Source: Pseudomonadota bacterium (GTDB taxonomy: Bacteria; Pseudomonadota; Gammaproteobacteria; Burkholderiales; Burkholderiaceae_B). Taken from it: a stretch of 14,751 bases of DNA. The position numbers were made by a program, and so were the translations under genes. The stretch is taken from assembly GCA_021793095.1 (NCBI GenBank), contig JAJYTK010000005.1, forward strand, positions 1 through 14,751, given 5' to 3'. This document shows positions 6,412-13,814 of the stretch, piece by piece; position 1 is the first letter of the stretch, and each line of letters opens with the position of its first letter. The notes beneath the pieces were generated by a model that saw only the letters and a program-made list of their open reading frames with translations, did not search any database and was not told the DNA's origin.

Positions 6412-6454
6412 CTTGTGCGGCAATTAAGTGTAGAATTTCAGTATCCGCCACAAG
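6412..6454 (+). other. Bulged hairpin upstream of moaA
   Basis: CTTGTGCGG (6412-6420) can pair with CCGCCACAAG (6445-6454), giving nine base pairs with a single bulged C around a 24-nt loop. It ends about 88 nt before the moaA ATG and has no T run. It may be a leader structure or simply chance; I could not match it to the Moco RNA motif. Confidence 0.3.
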
Positions 6455-6542
6455 GGGATGTTGGTCTAATTCCTCGGTTTAGTTTAAGCTTTTACTAACT
6501 GAATAAGCCGTAATTATTTCATCAATCTGTTGCACCACCAAT

Positions 6543-7628
6543 ATGTCTAAACCTATTCGTATCGTACGTCATGCATCCCAACAAGGCAGTGCTGTGCCCG
6601 CTCAGGTCGCCCATGATCAATTACAGCGGCCACTCAGGGACTTGCGTATCTCTATCACGGACAAATGCAATTTTCGTTGCACCTATTGCATGCCTCGCGA
6701 GGTATTTGGCCCTGATTACCCATTTTTGTCCCATGGCGAGCTCCTCAGTTTCGAAGAGATCACTCGTGTAGCAGCGATTTGCACGCAACTGGGTTTGCGC
6801 AAGATTCGTTTGACAGGGGGTGAGCCCTTATTGCGCAAAGACATCGAGGTGCTGATTGAAATGTTGGCGGCGTTGCGCACGCCCCAAGGGGAGCCCATCG
6901 AGATTGCATTGACCACCAATGCTACTTTGCTCAAACAAAAGGCACAAAGCCTCAAAGATGCCGGCCTTGAGCGTGTGACAGTGAGTTTAGATGCGCTTGA
7001 GGATCAACGCTTTCAGCATATGAGCGACAGCAAAATTGGTGTGGCCCGTGTGTTGGCCGGGATAGAAAAAGCCCATGAGGTGGGCTTGCGCCCGGTCAAG
7101 GTCAATATGGTGGTGCGCAAGGGCCTCAATGATGATCAAATTGTACCCATGGCCGAGTATTTCCGGGGCCGTGATCACATCCTGCGGTTTATTGAGTACA
7201 TGGATGTGGGCAATACCAATGGCTGGAATATGAAAGAGGTGGTGACGGGCGCAGAAATACTCGAGCGTATTGCGGCTCATTATCCCTTAGAGCCGGTCTC
7301 TTCTAATTACAGAGGCGAGGTCGCTAGCCGTTATCGGTATACCGATGGCCAGGGTGAAATCGGTCTGATTACCAGTGTATCTCAGCCTTTTTGTGGGGAT
7401 TGCACACGCTTGCGCTTATCACCCGAGGGCAAGTTTTTCCTGTGCCTTTTTGGGGGTCAGGGCTACGATGTACGCACGCATTTGCGCTCAGCTGCCAACG
7501 ACGCCGAGATTGCCCAATTTATACGTCAAATGTGGGGGCAGCGTGATGTGCGTTATTCCGAGCTACGCGGACAGGGTATCGTAGACGAACAAGGGCCCAA
7601 GGTCGAGATGAGCTACATCGGGGGCTAA
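6543..7628 (+). CDS. moaA: GTP 3',8-cyclase MoaA
   Basis: Radical-SAM enzyme that, with MoaC, turns GTP into cyclic pyranopterin monophosphate, the first stage of molybdenum cofactor synthesis. Of 361 residues, the N-terminal [4Fe-4S] motif CxxxCxxC is C42, C46 and C49 (CNFRCTYC). The SAM-binding GGEP is at 92-95. The second cluster, which binds GTP, is held by C284, C287 and C301 (CGDC...C). The protein ends in the conserved Gly-Gly (360-361) needed for activity in the family. A 30-residue variable N-terminus precedes the [11 protein letters not shown] block. No Shine-Dalgarno-like sequence is visible in the 20 nt before the ATG (TTGCACCACCAAT). mobA follows after 4 bp, so the two are co-transcribed. 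Confidence 0.97.
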   Translation: MSKPIRIVRHASQQGSAVPAQVAHDQLQRPLRDLRISITDKCNFRCTYCMPREVFGPDYPFLSHGELLSFEEITRVAAICTQLGLRKIRLTGGEPLLRKDIEVLIEMLAALRTPQGEPIEIALTTNATLLKQKAQSLKDAGLERVTVSLDALEDQRFQHMSDSKIGVARVLAGIEKAHEVGLRPVKVNMVVRKGLNDDQIVPMAEYFRGRDHILRFIEYMDVGNTNGWNMKEVVTGAEILERIAAHYPLEPVSSNYRGEVASRYRYTDGQGEIGLITSVSQPFCGDCTRLRLSPEGKFFLCLFGGQGYDVRTHLRSAANDAEIAQFIRQMWGQRDVRYSELRGQGIVDEQGPKVEMSYIGG

Positions 7629-7632
7629 GCAG

Positions 7633-8298
7633 GTGATTCGTGTGCAGGATCTGACAGGCGCTATTTTAGCCGGTGGGCAGGCGCGCCGCATGCAGTCATT
7701 GTCGTCTCAGGCCGCATCGCCTCTTGCTGTCCAAGCTGCTGATCAACCCATCGACAAGGGCTTGCTGTTGCTGCAGGATCGGCCGCTGGTGGCTTGGCAG
7801 CATCAATGCCTGGCCCCTTGGGTCAGTGAAATCATTGTGAATGCGAATCAAAACGATGCCCGATATGCTCAGTACGGGCGTGTCGTGGCCGATGATGCAG
7901 ATCTGCCCGCACAGCAGGGCCCTTTGATGGGGGTGCTCAGTATTTTGAGGCACAGCCGTACCCCGTGGGTGGTCATTGTTCCAGTGGATAGTCCATTTTT
8001 ACCCCAGGACTATGTTCCGCGTTTATTGTCCGCCCAGTCCGAGGGGCAGGGTCAATTGGCCTATTATTGCCGCGCAGAGCGTGACTACCCGTTGTGTTTG
8101 TTGATTCATCGCGAGACGGCTGCGGGTTTGGCTGACTATATACAGAGCGGCCAACGACGTGTGATTCCGTGGTTAGAAAAAATACCTGCCGGGGTGGTTG
8201 AGTTTGGTGCCCATGCCGATGAGCATTTTGCCAACATCAATACCCCGACAGATTTTGAGGCCGCGCGCCATCAATTACTTAACAGGTCCAAAGCCTAA
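7633..8298 (+). CDS. mobA: Molybdenum cofactor guanylyltransferase MobA, with an N-terminal loop insertion
   Basis: MobA joins GMP from GTP to the molybdenum cofactor to make the guanine dinucleotide form used by enzymes such as formate dehydrogenase and nitrate reductase. The 221 residues start at a GTG 4 bp after moaA, with a G-rich stretch (7620-7624) as ribosome-binding site. Family blocks are ILAGGQARRM (11-20), DKGLLLLQDRPL (41-52), IIVNAN (67-72), the metal-binding Asp in PVDSPFLP (D119) and NINTP (202-206). In typical MobA the RM and DKG motifs are about 3 residues apart; here there are 20, an Ala/Gln/Ser-rich insertion of about 17 residues in the nucleotide-binding loop. The 3' end overlaps moeA tail to tail by 20 bp. 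Confidence 0.92.
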   Translation: MIRVQDLTGAILAGGQARRMQSLSSQAASPLAVQAADQPIDKGLLLLQDRPLVAWQHQCLAPWVSEIIVNANQNDARYAQYGRVVADDADLPAQQGPLMGVLSILRHSRTPWVVIVPVDSPFLPQDYVPRLLSAQSEGQGQLAYYCRAERDYPLCLLIHRETAAGLADYIQSGQRRVIPWLEKIPAGVVEFGAHADEHFANINTPTDFEAARHQLLNRSKA

Positions 8299-9484
8299 AA
8301 TCGTAATAACGCACGATGTCCCCATTGTTGACCTCTTGATCGGCGGGGATGCGCGCCAAGCCATTGGCCCATGCCAATGAGCTGATCATGGCTGAGCCCT
8401 GTTTGGGGTGTGGGACGAGCTGCAAACGGCCGTCGCTCTTGGGGATGGCCTGCACGCGCAGAAACTCATCTCGCTGGCCATAAAAGCTGCGGCTGCTGTC
8501 CAAATAACCATACAGTACAGGGGGCAGTATTTGGGTGCGCCCCTGGAGGCGACGAATCAAGGGCGAGACCATCAGTACAAACACCGCATATGCCGAGACG
8601 GGGTTGCCCGGTAAACCAATCACGGGGGTACGGCGCACTTGTGCCAATGTCACCGGGCGACCCGGTTTCATGCGGACGCGCCACAGATCCATCTGCCCAC
8701 CCATCTGCTCTATGGCGGGTTTGACGAAATCCTTTTCACCAACGGAAACACCGCCTACCGTCAACACCACATCACAGATCTCGGTGAGCTGTTTGAGCGC
8801 CTCTTGGATGCCTTCTATGGTGTCTGGAGCATGGCGGCGGGCAACTGTTTCTGCCCCTAATTCGTGGATCAGACCGTCCAGCATGGGTGTGTTGGAATTA
8901 TAGATTTGCCCTTCGCGTAGCGGCTTGCCAGGGTCTACCAGCTCATCACCAGTGCTCAGAATACCGATTTTAGGGACGGGATAGACATCAATATGGGTAA
9001 AGCCCTGTGAGGCCAGCAGCGCTTGGTGCCTGCTATTGAGCCGTTGCCCTTGTAGGATAATGGACTGATCTTTGGCCATATCCTCACCGCGCTGGCGAAC
9101 GTTGGCCCCTTGGGGAGGCAGTCGGTTAATTTCTACGGTGCCGTTGTCCTCGGTGCAGTGCTCTTGCATCACGACAGTGTCTGCCCCCTCGGGGATGACA
9201 CTGCCGGTAAAGAGACGGATGGCCTTGCCCGATTGTAGCGGCATGGGCTCATCACCCGCATAAATGTGATCTTGGATGGGCAGGGGATGATCCACCGTGA
9301 CGTCTTGGTGCCGTACAGCGTAACCATCCATCGCGCTGTTATCAGCGGGGGGGATATCGAGGTTAGCGTACATCACCTGGGCATTGATGCGTCCTAGCGC
9401 CTGATCAACCGGGATACGCTCGGAGCGTACCGGTACGGCCGCGGCTTGGATGAGACGATCTTGTGCAGAGTCAAAATCTAGCAT
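8279..9484 (-). CDS. moeA: Molybdopterin molybdenumtransferase MoeA
   Basis: MoeA inserts molybdate into (adenylylated) molybdopterin. The 401 residues are close to the usual length of about 410, with all domains present. Conserved blocks are PPADNSAMDGYAV (45-57), FTGSVIPEGADTVVMQE (92-108), RGEDM (132-136), the STGDEL segment (177-182) followed by NSNTPML (196-202), GGVSVGEKDF (244-253), MKPGRP (272-277) and GLPGNPVSA (290-298). The final beta-barrel domain ends GDIVRYYDF. Acidic residues thought to bind metal and substrate (D53, D180, E181, D252) are in place. It is the last gene of the reverse-strand moaCDE-moaB-moeA run, 27 bp after moaB. No terminator separates it from mobA. Identification is secure. 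Confidence 0.96.
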   Translation of the reverse strand: MLDFDSAQDRLIQAAAVPVRSERIPVDQALGRINAQVMYANLDIPPADNSAMDGYAVRHQDVTVDHPLPIQDHIYAGDEPMPLQSGKAIRLFTGSVIPEGADTVVMQEHCTEDNGTVEINRLPPQGANVRQRGEDMAKDQSIILQGQRLNSRHQALLASQGFTHIDVYPVPKIGILSTGDELVDPGKPLREGQIYNSNTPMLDGLIHELGAETVARRHAPDTIEGIQEALKQLTEICDVVLTVGGVSVGEKDFVKPAIEQMGGQMDLWRVRMKPGRPVTLAQVRRTPVIGLPGNPVSAYAVFVLMVSPLIRRLQGRTQILPPVLYGYLDSSRSFYGQRDEFLRVQAIPKSDGRLQLVPHPKQGSAMISSLAWANGLARIPADQEVNNGDIVRYYDFRLWTC

Positions 9485-9511
9485 GATATATCACTCGAGA
9501 GATTTAAAGGA

Positions 9512-10006
9512 TTAACCGGCGCAGTGACGGGCGAAGTTGCAGGGTGTCGTCCCCTCGTCGAGCTGAGGTTGGATGAGCTCACGCCAGGCTAATTTCGCGG
9601 CACCTTCTGAACCGGGGACGCAAAAAATGACCTTGTTGTTGGCCAGGCCTGCGACTGCCTCGGATTGTATGGCACCACTGCCAATGTCAGCGTAGGACAA
9701 GGCGCGGAAAAGCTCCCCAAACCCAGAGACCTCTTCGTCAAATAGGGCGCGTACGGCAGGGACTGTGTTTTTATGCTCGCCATAGCCGGTGCCGCCGTTG
9801 CAGAGGATCACCTCGATACCCTCATCAGCAATCCACTGACTGAGGTGTTTGCGAATGTCGTAGCGGCAGCCATTGCTGCGCTCGCGCGCAACGCACTGAT
9901 GCCCGGCGGCAGTTAAGGCCTCTTGGAGGAAGTCCCCGGTACTATCGGCTCGCTGTGGATCTGAGCTGATGGTGAGCACCGCACATTTGAGGGAGATTGT
10001 AGCCAT
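9512..10006 (-). CDS. moaB: MoaB/MogA-family molybdopterin protein, with the usual post-GGTG Asp replaced
   Basis: A 164-residue single-domain member of the MoaB/MogA family, whose MogA branch adenylylates molybdopterin before MoeA acts. Visible features are ISSDPQRADSTGDFL near the N-terminus, the substrate-binding GGTG (71-74), GFGELFRALSY (95-105), IGSGAIQSEAVAGLAN (108-123) and the loop PGSEGA (131-136). The C-terminal QLDEGTTPCNF resembles MoaB rather than MogA. The motif normally read GGTGxxxRDxTP is GGTGYGEHKNTVP here, so N80 stands where the family's catalytic Asp (D82 in E. coli MogA) is expected. Activity is therefore uncertain. AAGGAG (10012-10017) lies 5 nt before the ATG. It sits between moaE and moeA. 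Confidence 0.88.
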   Translation of the reverse strand: MATISLKCAVLTISSDPQRADSTGDFLQEALTAAGHQCVARERSNGCRYDIRKHLSQWIADEGIEVILCNGGTGYGEHKNTVPAVRALFDEEVSGFGELFRALSYADIGSGAIQSEAVAGLANNKVIFCVPGSEGAAKLAWRELIQPQLDEGTTPCNFARHCAG

Positions 10007-10076
10007 AAGAGCTCCTTGTTTAAGCTGTTATTTTAATAAAATTGGGGGGTTAATGAATGCCGCCAAATGCAGCAGG

Positions 10077-10565
10077 CTATGAATTTTGCTCGGCGGTTTC
10101 TTGCTCGATTTGTGCCTGCCATTGGGCGGTACGTTGGGCGTCCTCTTGGCGCTGCTCTACCCAAAAGGCCTCACCGTCGCGCAAGTGCTCGCGCTTCCAA
10201 AAGGGGGCGCGGGTCTTGAGCGAGTCGATAATAAATTCACCCGCTCGGAAGGCCTCGGTACGGTGGCGACTGGCTACGGCCAAGAAAACAATTTGATCGC
10301 CATAGTGCAAAGCGCCCACACGATGGACAACCCGATACGACAGGATGTCCCAGCGTTTTTGTGCCGCGGCACAGATGCGCTCGATTTCGCGCTCGCACAT
10401 CCCGGGGTAATGCTCTAGAAACAGCGTTTTCGTGCGGGCATCGGGGGTAAAGTCGCGTACATAGCCCACAAAGCTAAGTATGGCCCCCTGTGCCCCGTCG
10501 TGACTGCGGCGCATCTCTTGGAGCAATGCGCCGGCATCGAAATCTTGGGTTTGAATGCGAATCAT
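10077..10565 (-). CDS. moaE: Molybdopterin synthase catalytic subunit MoaE
   Basis: Large subunit of molybdopterin synthase; it uses the thiocarboxylated C-terminus of MoaD to add the dithiolene sulfurs to cPMP. The 162 residues include the family blocks GAILSFVGYVRD (27-38), LFLEHYPGMCERE (48-60), HRVGALHYGD (81-90) and the active-site segment LKTRAPFWKRE with K117 and K124, matching K119 and K126 of E. coli. A Gln/Glu-rich tail of about 25 residues follows. It starts 2 bp after moaD, so the two subunits are translated from one message. A 70-bp AT-rich gap separates it from moaB. Identification is secure. Confidence 0.96.
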   Translation of the reverse strand: MIRIQTQDFDAGALLQEMRRSHDGAQGAILSFVGYVRDFTPDARTKTLFLEHYPGMCEREIERICAAAQKRWDILSYRVVHRVGALHYGDQIVFLAVASRHRTEAFRAGEFIIDSLKTRAPFWKREHLRDGEAFWVEQRQEDAQRTAQWQAQIEQETAEQNS

Positions 10566-10567
10566 GA

Positions 10568-10822
10568 TTAGCCTCCGGTCACCGGCTCAAAGACGGCAAC
10601 CTCATCATTGGCGGCCACAGGGTCGCCCGGTTGAGCATGATAGTGGTTAATTGCCACCTGCAGGCGTTCTTTTAGGGGCTCAAGCACGCTATAATGACTG
10701 CAAAGCTCGTCCAAGAGCTTTTCTACGGTGAGACCCGAGCGCGCAGGCCATAGCTCTTCGCGCTTGTCCAGTAGCTCTGCGACCTGAGCAAAATACAAAA
10801 CCTTTATTTTTGCGTCTGTCAT
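10568..10822 (-). CDS. moaD: Molybdopterin synthase sulfur carrier subunit MoaD
   Basis: An 84-residue ubiquitin-like sulfur carrier. It has the beta-grasp pattern starting KIKVLYFAQVAELL and ends EPVTGG; the terminal Gly-Gly (83-84) is the site that is adenylylated and thiocarboxylated. The preceding NDEVAVFEPV strand is typical. The ATG overlaps the moaC stop as ATGA (10819-10822), and moaE follows after 2 bp, indicating translational coupling. The activating enzyme MoeB is not encoded in this window. Identification is secure. Confidence 0.95.
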   Translation of the reverse strand: MTDAKIKVLYFAQVAELLDKREELWPARSGLTVEKLLDELCSHYSVLEPLKERLQVAINHYHAQPGDPVAANDEVAVFEPVTGG

Positions 10823-11367
10823 GGTGTCTCCTGCACAGGCGGGTGGTCGTGGGTACTTTGGGCAGCGTCCTGGGCCTGCCAGACGCCGCTTTTCCCGCCA
10901 GATTTAAATTCCAATTGGGTGTTTTCTATCACGATGCCTTTGTCGGCTGCCTTGCACATATCATAAATGGTTAGGGCGGCCACGCTACAGGCCGTGAGGG
11001 CTTCCATTTCAACTCCGGTGGTATGTGCACAGCGACAGGTAGCACGTACCGTGATGGTGTGGGCCGTTTCATCAATATCAAAATGAATGCCTACATAGTC
11101 GAGATGGAGAGGATGGCACATGGGAATCAGGTCGGCGCAGCGTTTGGCGGCCATCACGCCGGCAATACGTGCGGTATTGAGGACCTCGCCCTTGGCGTTT
11201 TCCTGCGCCGAAAGTAGTTTAAATGTCTTTGGGCTCAGCCGCACGGTGCTGCGGGCGGTGGCCTCGCGCATACTGCGTTTTTTGTGACTGATGTCGACCA
11301 TCTGTGCCTCTCCGGTGGCACTGAGGTGGCTGAGTTGTGGTTGTTTTGTAGTATCGATGGTGCTCAT
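10819..11367 (-). CDS. moaC: Cyclic pyranopterin monophosphate synthase MoaC
   Basis: Works after MoaA to convert 3',8-cH2GTP into cPMP. Of 182 residues, the core from MVDISHKKRSMREA onward is full length. Key blocks are AAKRCADLIPMCHPL (73-87), TTGVEMEALTACSVAALTIYDMCKA (116-140) with D136 and K139 (D128 and K131 of E. coli), and LEFKSGGKSG (152-161). The first 20 and last 20 residues are variable and polar. It is the first gene of the reverse-strand block moaC-moaD-moaE-moaB-moeA. No clear Shine-Dalgarno sequence is seen: the 15 nt before the ATG read mostly ACACACAAATTC. Identification is secure. Confidence 0.96.
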   Translation of the reverse strand: MSTIDTTKQPQLSHLSATGEAQMVDISHKKRSMREATARSTVRLSPKTFKLLSAQENAKGEVLNTARIAGVMAAKRCADLIPMCHPLHLDYVGIHFDIDETAHTITVRATCRCAHTTGVEMEALTACSVAALTIYDMCKAADKGIVIENTQLEFKSGGKSGVWQAQDAAQSTHDHPPVQETP

Positions 11368-11410
11368 GAATTTGTGTGTGTTCTATCGGATAGTTGGTTC
11401 TAAGCAACCC

Positions 11411-11439
11411 ATTTTAACAGCAGTTTCACAAACTCCTAA
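11411..11439 (-). promoter_or_regulatory. Candidate extended -10 promoter for the moaCDE block
   Basis: On the reverse strand an extended -10, TGTTAAAAT (11419-11411), is preceded at 17 bp by a weak TTAGGA (11439-11434). The predicted start near 11404 gives a leader of about 37 nt before moaC. Confidence 0.45.
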
Positions 11440-11483
11440 ACAAACACCGTAGATCGCAGGATACTCGATTTTTTTTCTTTTCT

Positions 11484-11506
11484 GTGAACGCATTGTTCAC
11501 TACAAT
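11484..11506 (+). promoter_or_regulatory. Palindromic operator candidate abutting a -10 box before the MFS gene
   Basis: GTGAAC (11484-11489) and GTTCAC (11495-11500) are perfect inverted repeats around GCATT. They are immediately followed by a -10-like TACAAT (11501-11506), so the 17-bp palindrome fills the whole spacer of the presumed promoter. The -35 region is a poor TTTTCT. The layout suits a dimeric repressor. Confidence 0.45.
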
Positions 11507-11558
11507 TTCTGGTCCCCGTTAGGGTTTGATTCACGCTGCTTTTATCATTATTGAAATT

Positions 11559-12935
11559 ATGCTGCATACCGTTGGTGCGTTTTTTTCTCTTTACCTAGCC
11601 ACCCTATTATTGTTAACGGCCTCGGGGCTGTTTAATACTTATTTGGGGCTGCGTTTAACCGAGCTGTCGGTCTCTGAGGTCTGGGTGGGCAGTTTGTTGG
11701 CAGCATACTATCTTGGTTTGGTGATTGGTGCGCGTGTCGGACACAAGTTGATCATAGGGGTGGGGCACATACGTGCTTATGCGGCGACGGCGGCGATTGT
11801 GACGGTGGCCTTTTTAGTACAGGTTTTACTCGAGCCTTTGTGGTTGTGGTTGGTGTTGCGTTTTGTGGCGGGTGCTGCCATGGTGACGCAGTTTATGGCC
11901 TTAGAGAGCTGGCTCAACGAGCAAACTGAAAACACGCAACGCGGCATTGTCTTTGCCTTTTATATGGTGATGACCAGTTTGGGGACGGTGTTGGGGCAAT
12001 TAATATTGACCCAATTTACCGTGCTGGATTATCGCCCACTTATTTTTGTGGCAATTTGCGCGGTGCTGAGTCTGATTCCTATTGCGCTAACGCGTCGTTT
12101 GCACCCAGCATTACAAGTCCCAGCGCCCATTAATGCGCGGTATTATTTTGAGCGTGTGCCCATGTCGCTGGTGTCCTTGCTGGTGGCAGGTATGGTGACG
12201 GGGGCTTTTTATGGCTTGGCCCCAGTGTATGCTGTGCGGGTCGGGCTAAGCAGTGACCAGGCCGCCTTTTTTGTCGCGATCTCTGTGGCTGCGGGGGTAT
12301 TGGCGCAGTGGCCCATGGGGTGGCTGGCCGATCGTGTTAATCGGGTGGTGCTCATCCGTTATAGTGCCGTGCTCATGTTTGTGCTGTCCGCACCGCTATG
12401 GGGGTGGCTAGATTTGCCTTTTGAGGCATTGCTGTTGTTTTCTGCAGCCTTTGGCGTGCTGCAATTTACTTTGTATCCCTTGGGGGCCGCTTTTGCCAAC
12501 GACAACGTAGATCCTGATCGTCGGGTCGGTCTCAGTGCCATTCTCTATATGGTTTATGGTTTGGGGGCCTGCCTTGGGCCGTTGTTAGTCGGTATTGTGA
12601 TGGATGCTTGGGGCAGTAATACTTATTTTATCTTTGTCGCGGTGTGCAGTATCTTATTGGTGGTGGTCATCAAGCCGTCCAAGGTCACAGGCGTGCACGT
12701 CAGTGCCGACGCGCCGACCGAGTACGTACCGATGCCAGACAGCCTGCAATCAGCGGGGGGGATTTCGCCACTTGATCCACGGGTAGATGTAGAGATTGAT
12801 GTGTCTCATGATCCAGTGACCGAGTCTGACAGTGATACCCACCCCGACCTGCCCCTAGATGGTGAGCAGGCCGAGGTGGCCGCATCTTTACAAGAGCCGG
12901 TGCAGGCCGTCCAGGCCGATGCGCGTTTAGGGTAA
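11559..12935 (+). CDS. MFS transporter, YcaD-like, with a long acidic C-terminal tail
   Basis: A major facilitator transporter of the inner membrane with about 12 predicted hydrophobic helices in the first 375 residues. From the ATG at 11559 it has 458 residues; a TTG at 11526 could add 11 more, and neither has a clear ribosome-binding site. The motif-A-like loop after helix 2 reads GARVGHKLIIG, and its second-half counterpart reads GWLADRVNRVVLI. ALESWLNEQT in the helix 4-5 region resembles the YcaD group of E. coli. The last 80 residues are hydrophilic, rich in Asp, Glu, Pro and Ser, and probably disordered in the cytoplasm. Substrate unknown. Its stop overlaps the convergent DMT gene by 9 bp. 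Confidence 0.85.
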   Translation: MLHTVGAFFSLYLATLLLLTASGLFNTYLGLRLTELSVSEVWVGSLLAAYYLGLVIGARVGHKLIIGVGHIRAYAATAAIVTVAFLVQVLLEPLWLWLVLRFVAGAAMVTQFMALESWLNEQTENTQRGIVFAFYMVMTSLGTVLGQLILTQFTVLDYRPLIFVAICAVLSLIPIALTRRLHPALQVPAPINARYYFERVPMSLVSLLVAGMVTGAFYGLAPVYAVRVGLSSDQAAFFVAISVAAGVLAQWPMGWLADRVNRVVLIRYSAVLMFVLSAPLWGWLDLPFEALLLFSAAFGVLQFTLYPLGAAFANDNVDPDRRVGLSAILYMVYGLGACLGPLLVGIVMDAWGSNTYFIFVAVCSILLVVVIKPSKVTGVHVSADAPTEYVPMPDSLQSAGGISPLDPRVDVEIDVSHDPVTESDSDTHPDLPLDGEQAEVAASLQEPVQAVQADARLG

Positions 12936-13784
12936 TAACAGCAGGATGGCTGCCAGTGCAAAGAACAAGCCGATCCCTGTGCGGCCGGTGGCGCGTTCTT
13001 TAAATAGGCCAACGCCAGTAACGGTGCCAAGCACAATGACACCAATATTCATGGCGGCAAAGACCAGGGCGGGGTTGTGTGGAAACTGTTGATGGGCGCG
13101 AATATAAAAATAGATATTGCCAAAATTAAATAGCCCTAACACTAACCCCCCAAATAAGCTGGGCAGATGCCAAGCCGTGCGGCGGTAGGCCAGGCCACCA
13201 AACATCAATAGGCCAGCCAGCATAAAGGTAATAATCAGGCTGCTGATAAAGGATAAATCACTCTGGGCGAGCTGCTTAAATAAAATATCAATAAGTCCAT
13301 AACCTACCCATACACCAAATAAAAGGATCATCGGCTTATGTTTGGATTGGGGCTTGGTGATGTGACCAGGGGCAGCGTCTTTATGCAGACTGAGAAACCC
13401 GATGGCCAACAAGCCACAGACGATGCCACCAAGCTTGTAGTGGTCATAGGGCTCATTAAATAATAAAAAAGCAGCCAGCAACGGAATGAGCAATGAGAGT
13501 CTTTGCGCCGCATCAGAGCGCACTATACCTGCCTGCTGCACGGCATAGGCCATCACAATAAAAATGCTGGGCAAGAGCAGGCCAAGTAATAGCAAAACCA
13601 CCAAAGGCAGTCCCGGTTGCCATAAATTGTCCAGGCGCGGTTGCAGTAACAATAGCGTCAAAGCACTGGCCATCACGTAGTTGGCCGCGATCGCCTGACT
13701 GACGTGGATGGAATACCGTCGTGCCAATTTTAATAAAATAGAGACGCTCACACTGCAAGTAATACTAAAAACTAAAAACCACAT
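12927..13784 (-). CDS. EamA/DMT-family transporter
   Basis: A 285-residue inner-membrane protein with about 10 hydrophobic helices in two similar halves, the layout of the drug/metabolite transporter (EamA) superfamily. Each half ends with the usual acidic motif at the cytoplasmic edge of its fourth helix: LLFNEP (107-112) and LFKER (260-264). A charged linker with HKDAAPGHITKPQSKHK (134-150) joins the halves. Substrate cannot be read from sequence. It begins 30 bp after the bioB stop on the same strand, so it may be co-transcribed with bioB. Little ribosome-binding sequence is visible before the ATG. It overlaps the convergent MFS gene by 9 bp. Confidence 0.85.
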   Translation of the reverse strand: MWFLVFSITCSVSVSILLKLARRYSIHVSQAIAANYVMASALTLLLLQPRLDNLWQPGLPLVVLLLLGLLLPSIFIVMAYAVQQAGIVRSDAAQRLSLLIPLLAAFLLFNEPYDHYKLGGIVCGLLAIGFLSLHKDAAPGHITKPQSKHKPMILLFGVWVGYGLIDILFKQLAQSDLSFISSLIITFMLAGLLMFGGLAYRRTAWHLPSLFGGLVLGLFNFGNIYFYIRAHQQFPHNPALVFAAMNIGVIVLGTVTGVGLFKERATGRTGIGLFFALAAILLLLP

Positions 13785-13814
13785 GATGTTATTTCAGTGT
13801 TGTGATGAGGTGAA

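Noticed and set aside
6291..6542. Moco riboswitch or FNR box in the fdhD-moaA intergenic region
   Set aside because: I found no TTGAT-N4-ATCAA match here and cannot match the Moco RNA consensus by eye; only a bulged hairpin is reported.
8410..8903. Forward open frames of 104 and 122 residues within moeA
   Set aside because: They are antisense to the conserved moeA frame and have no family features.
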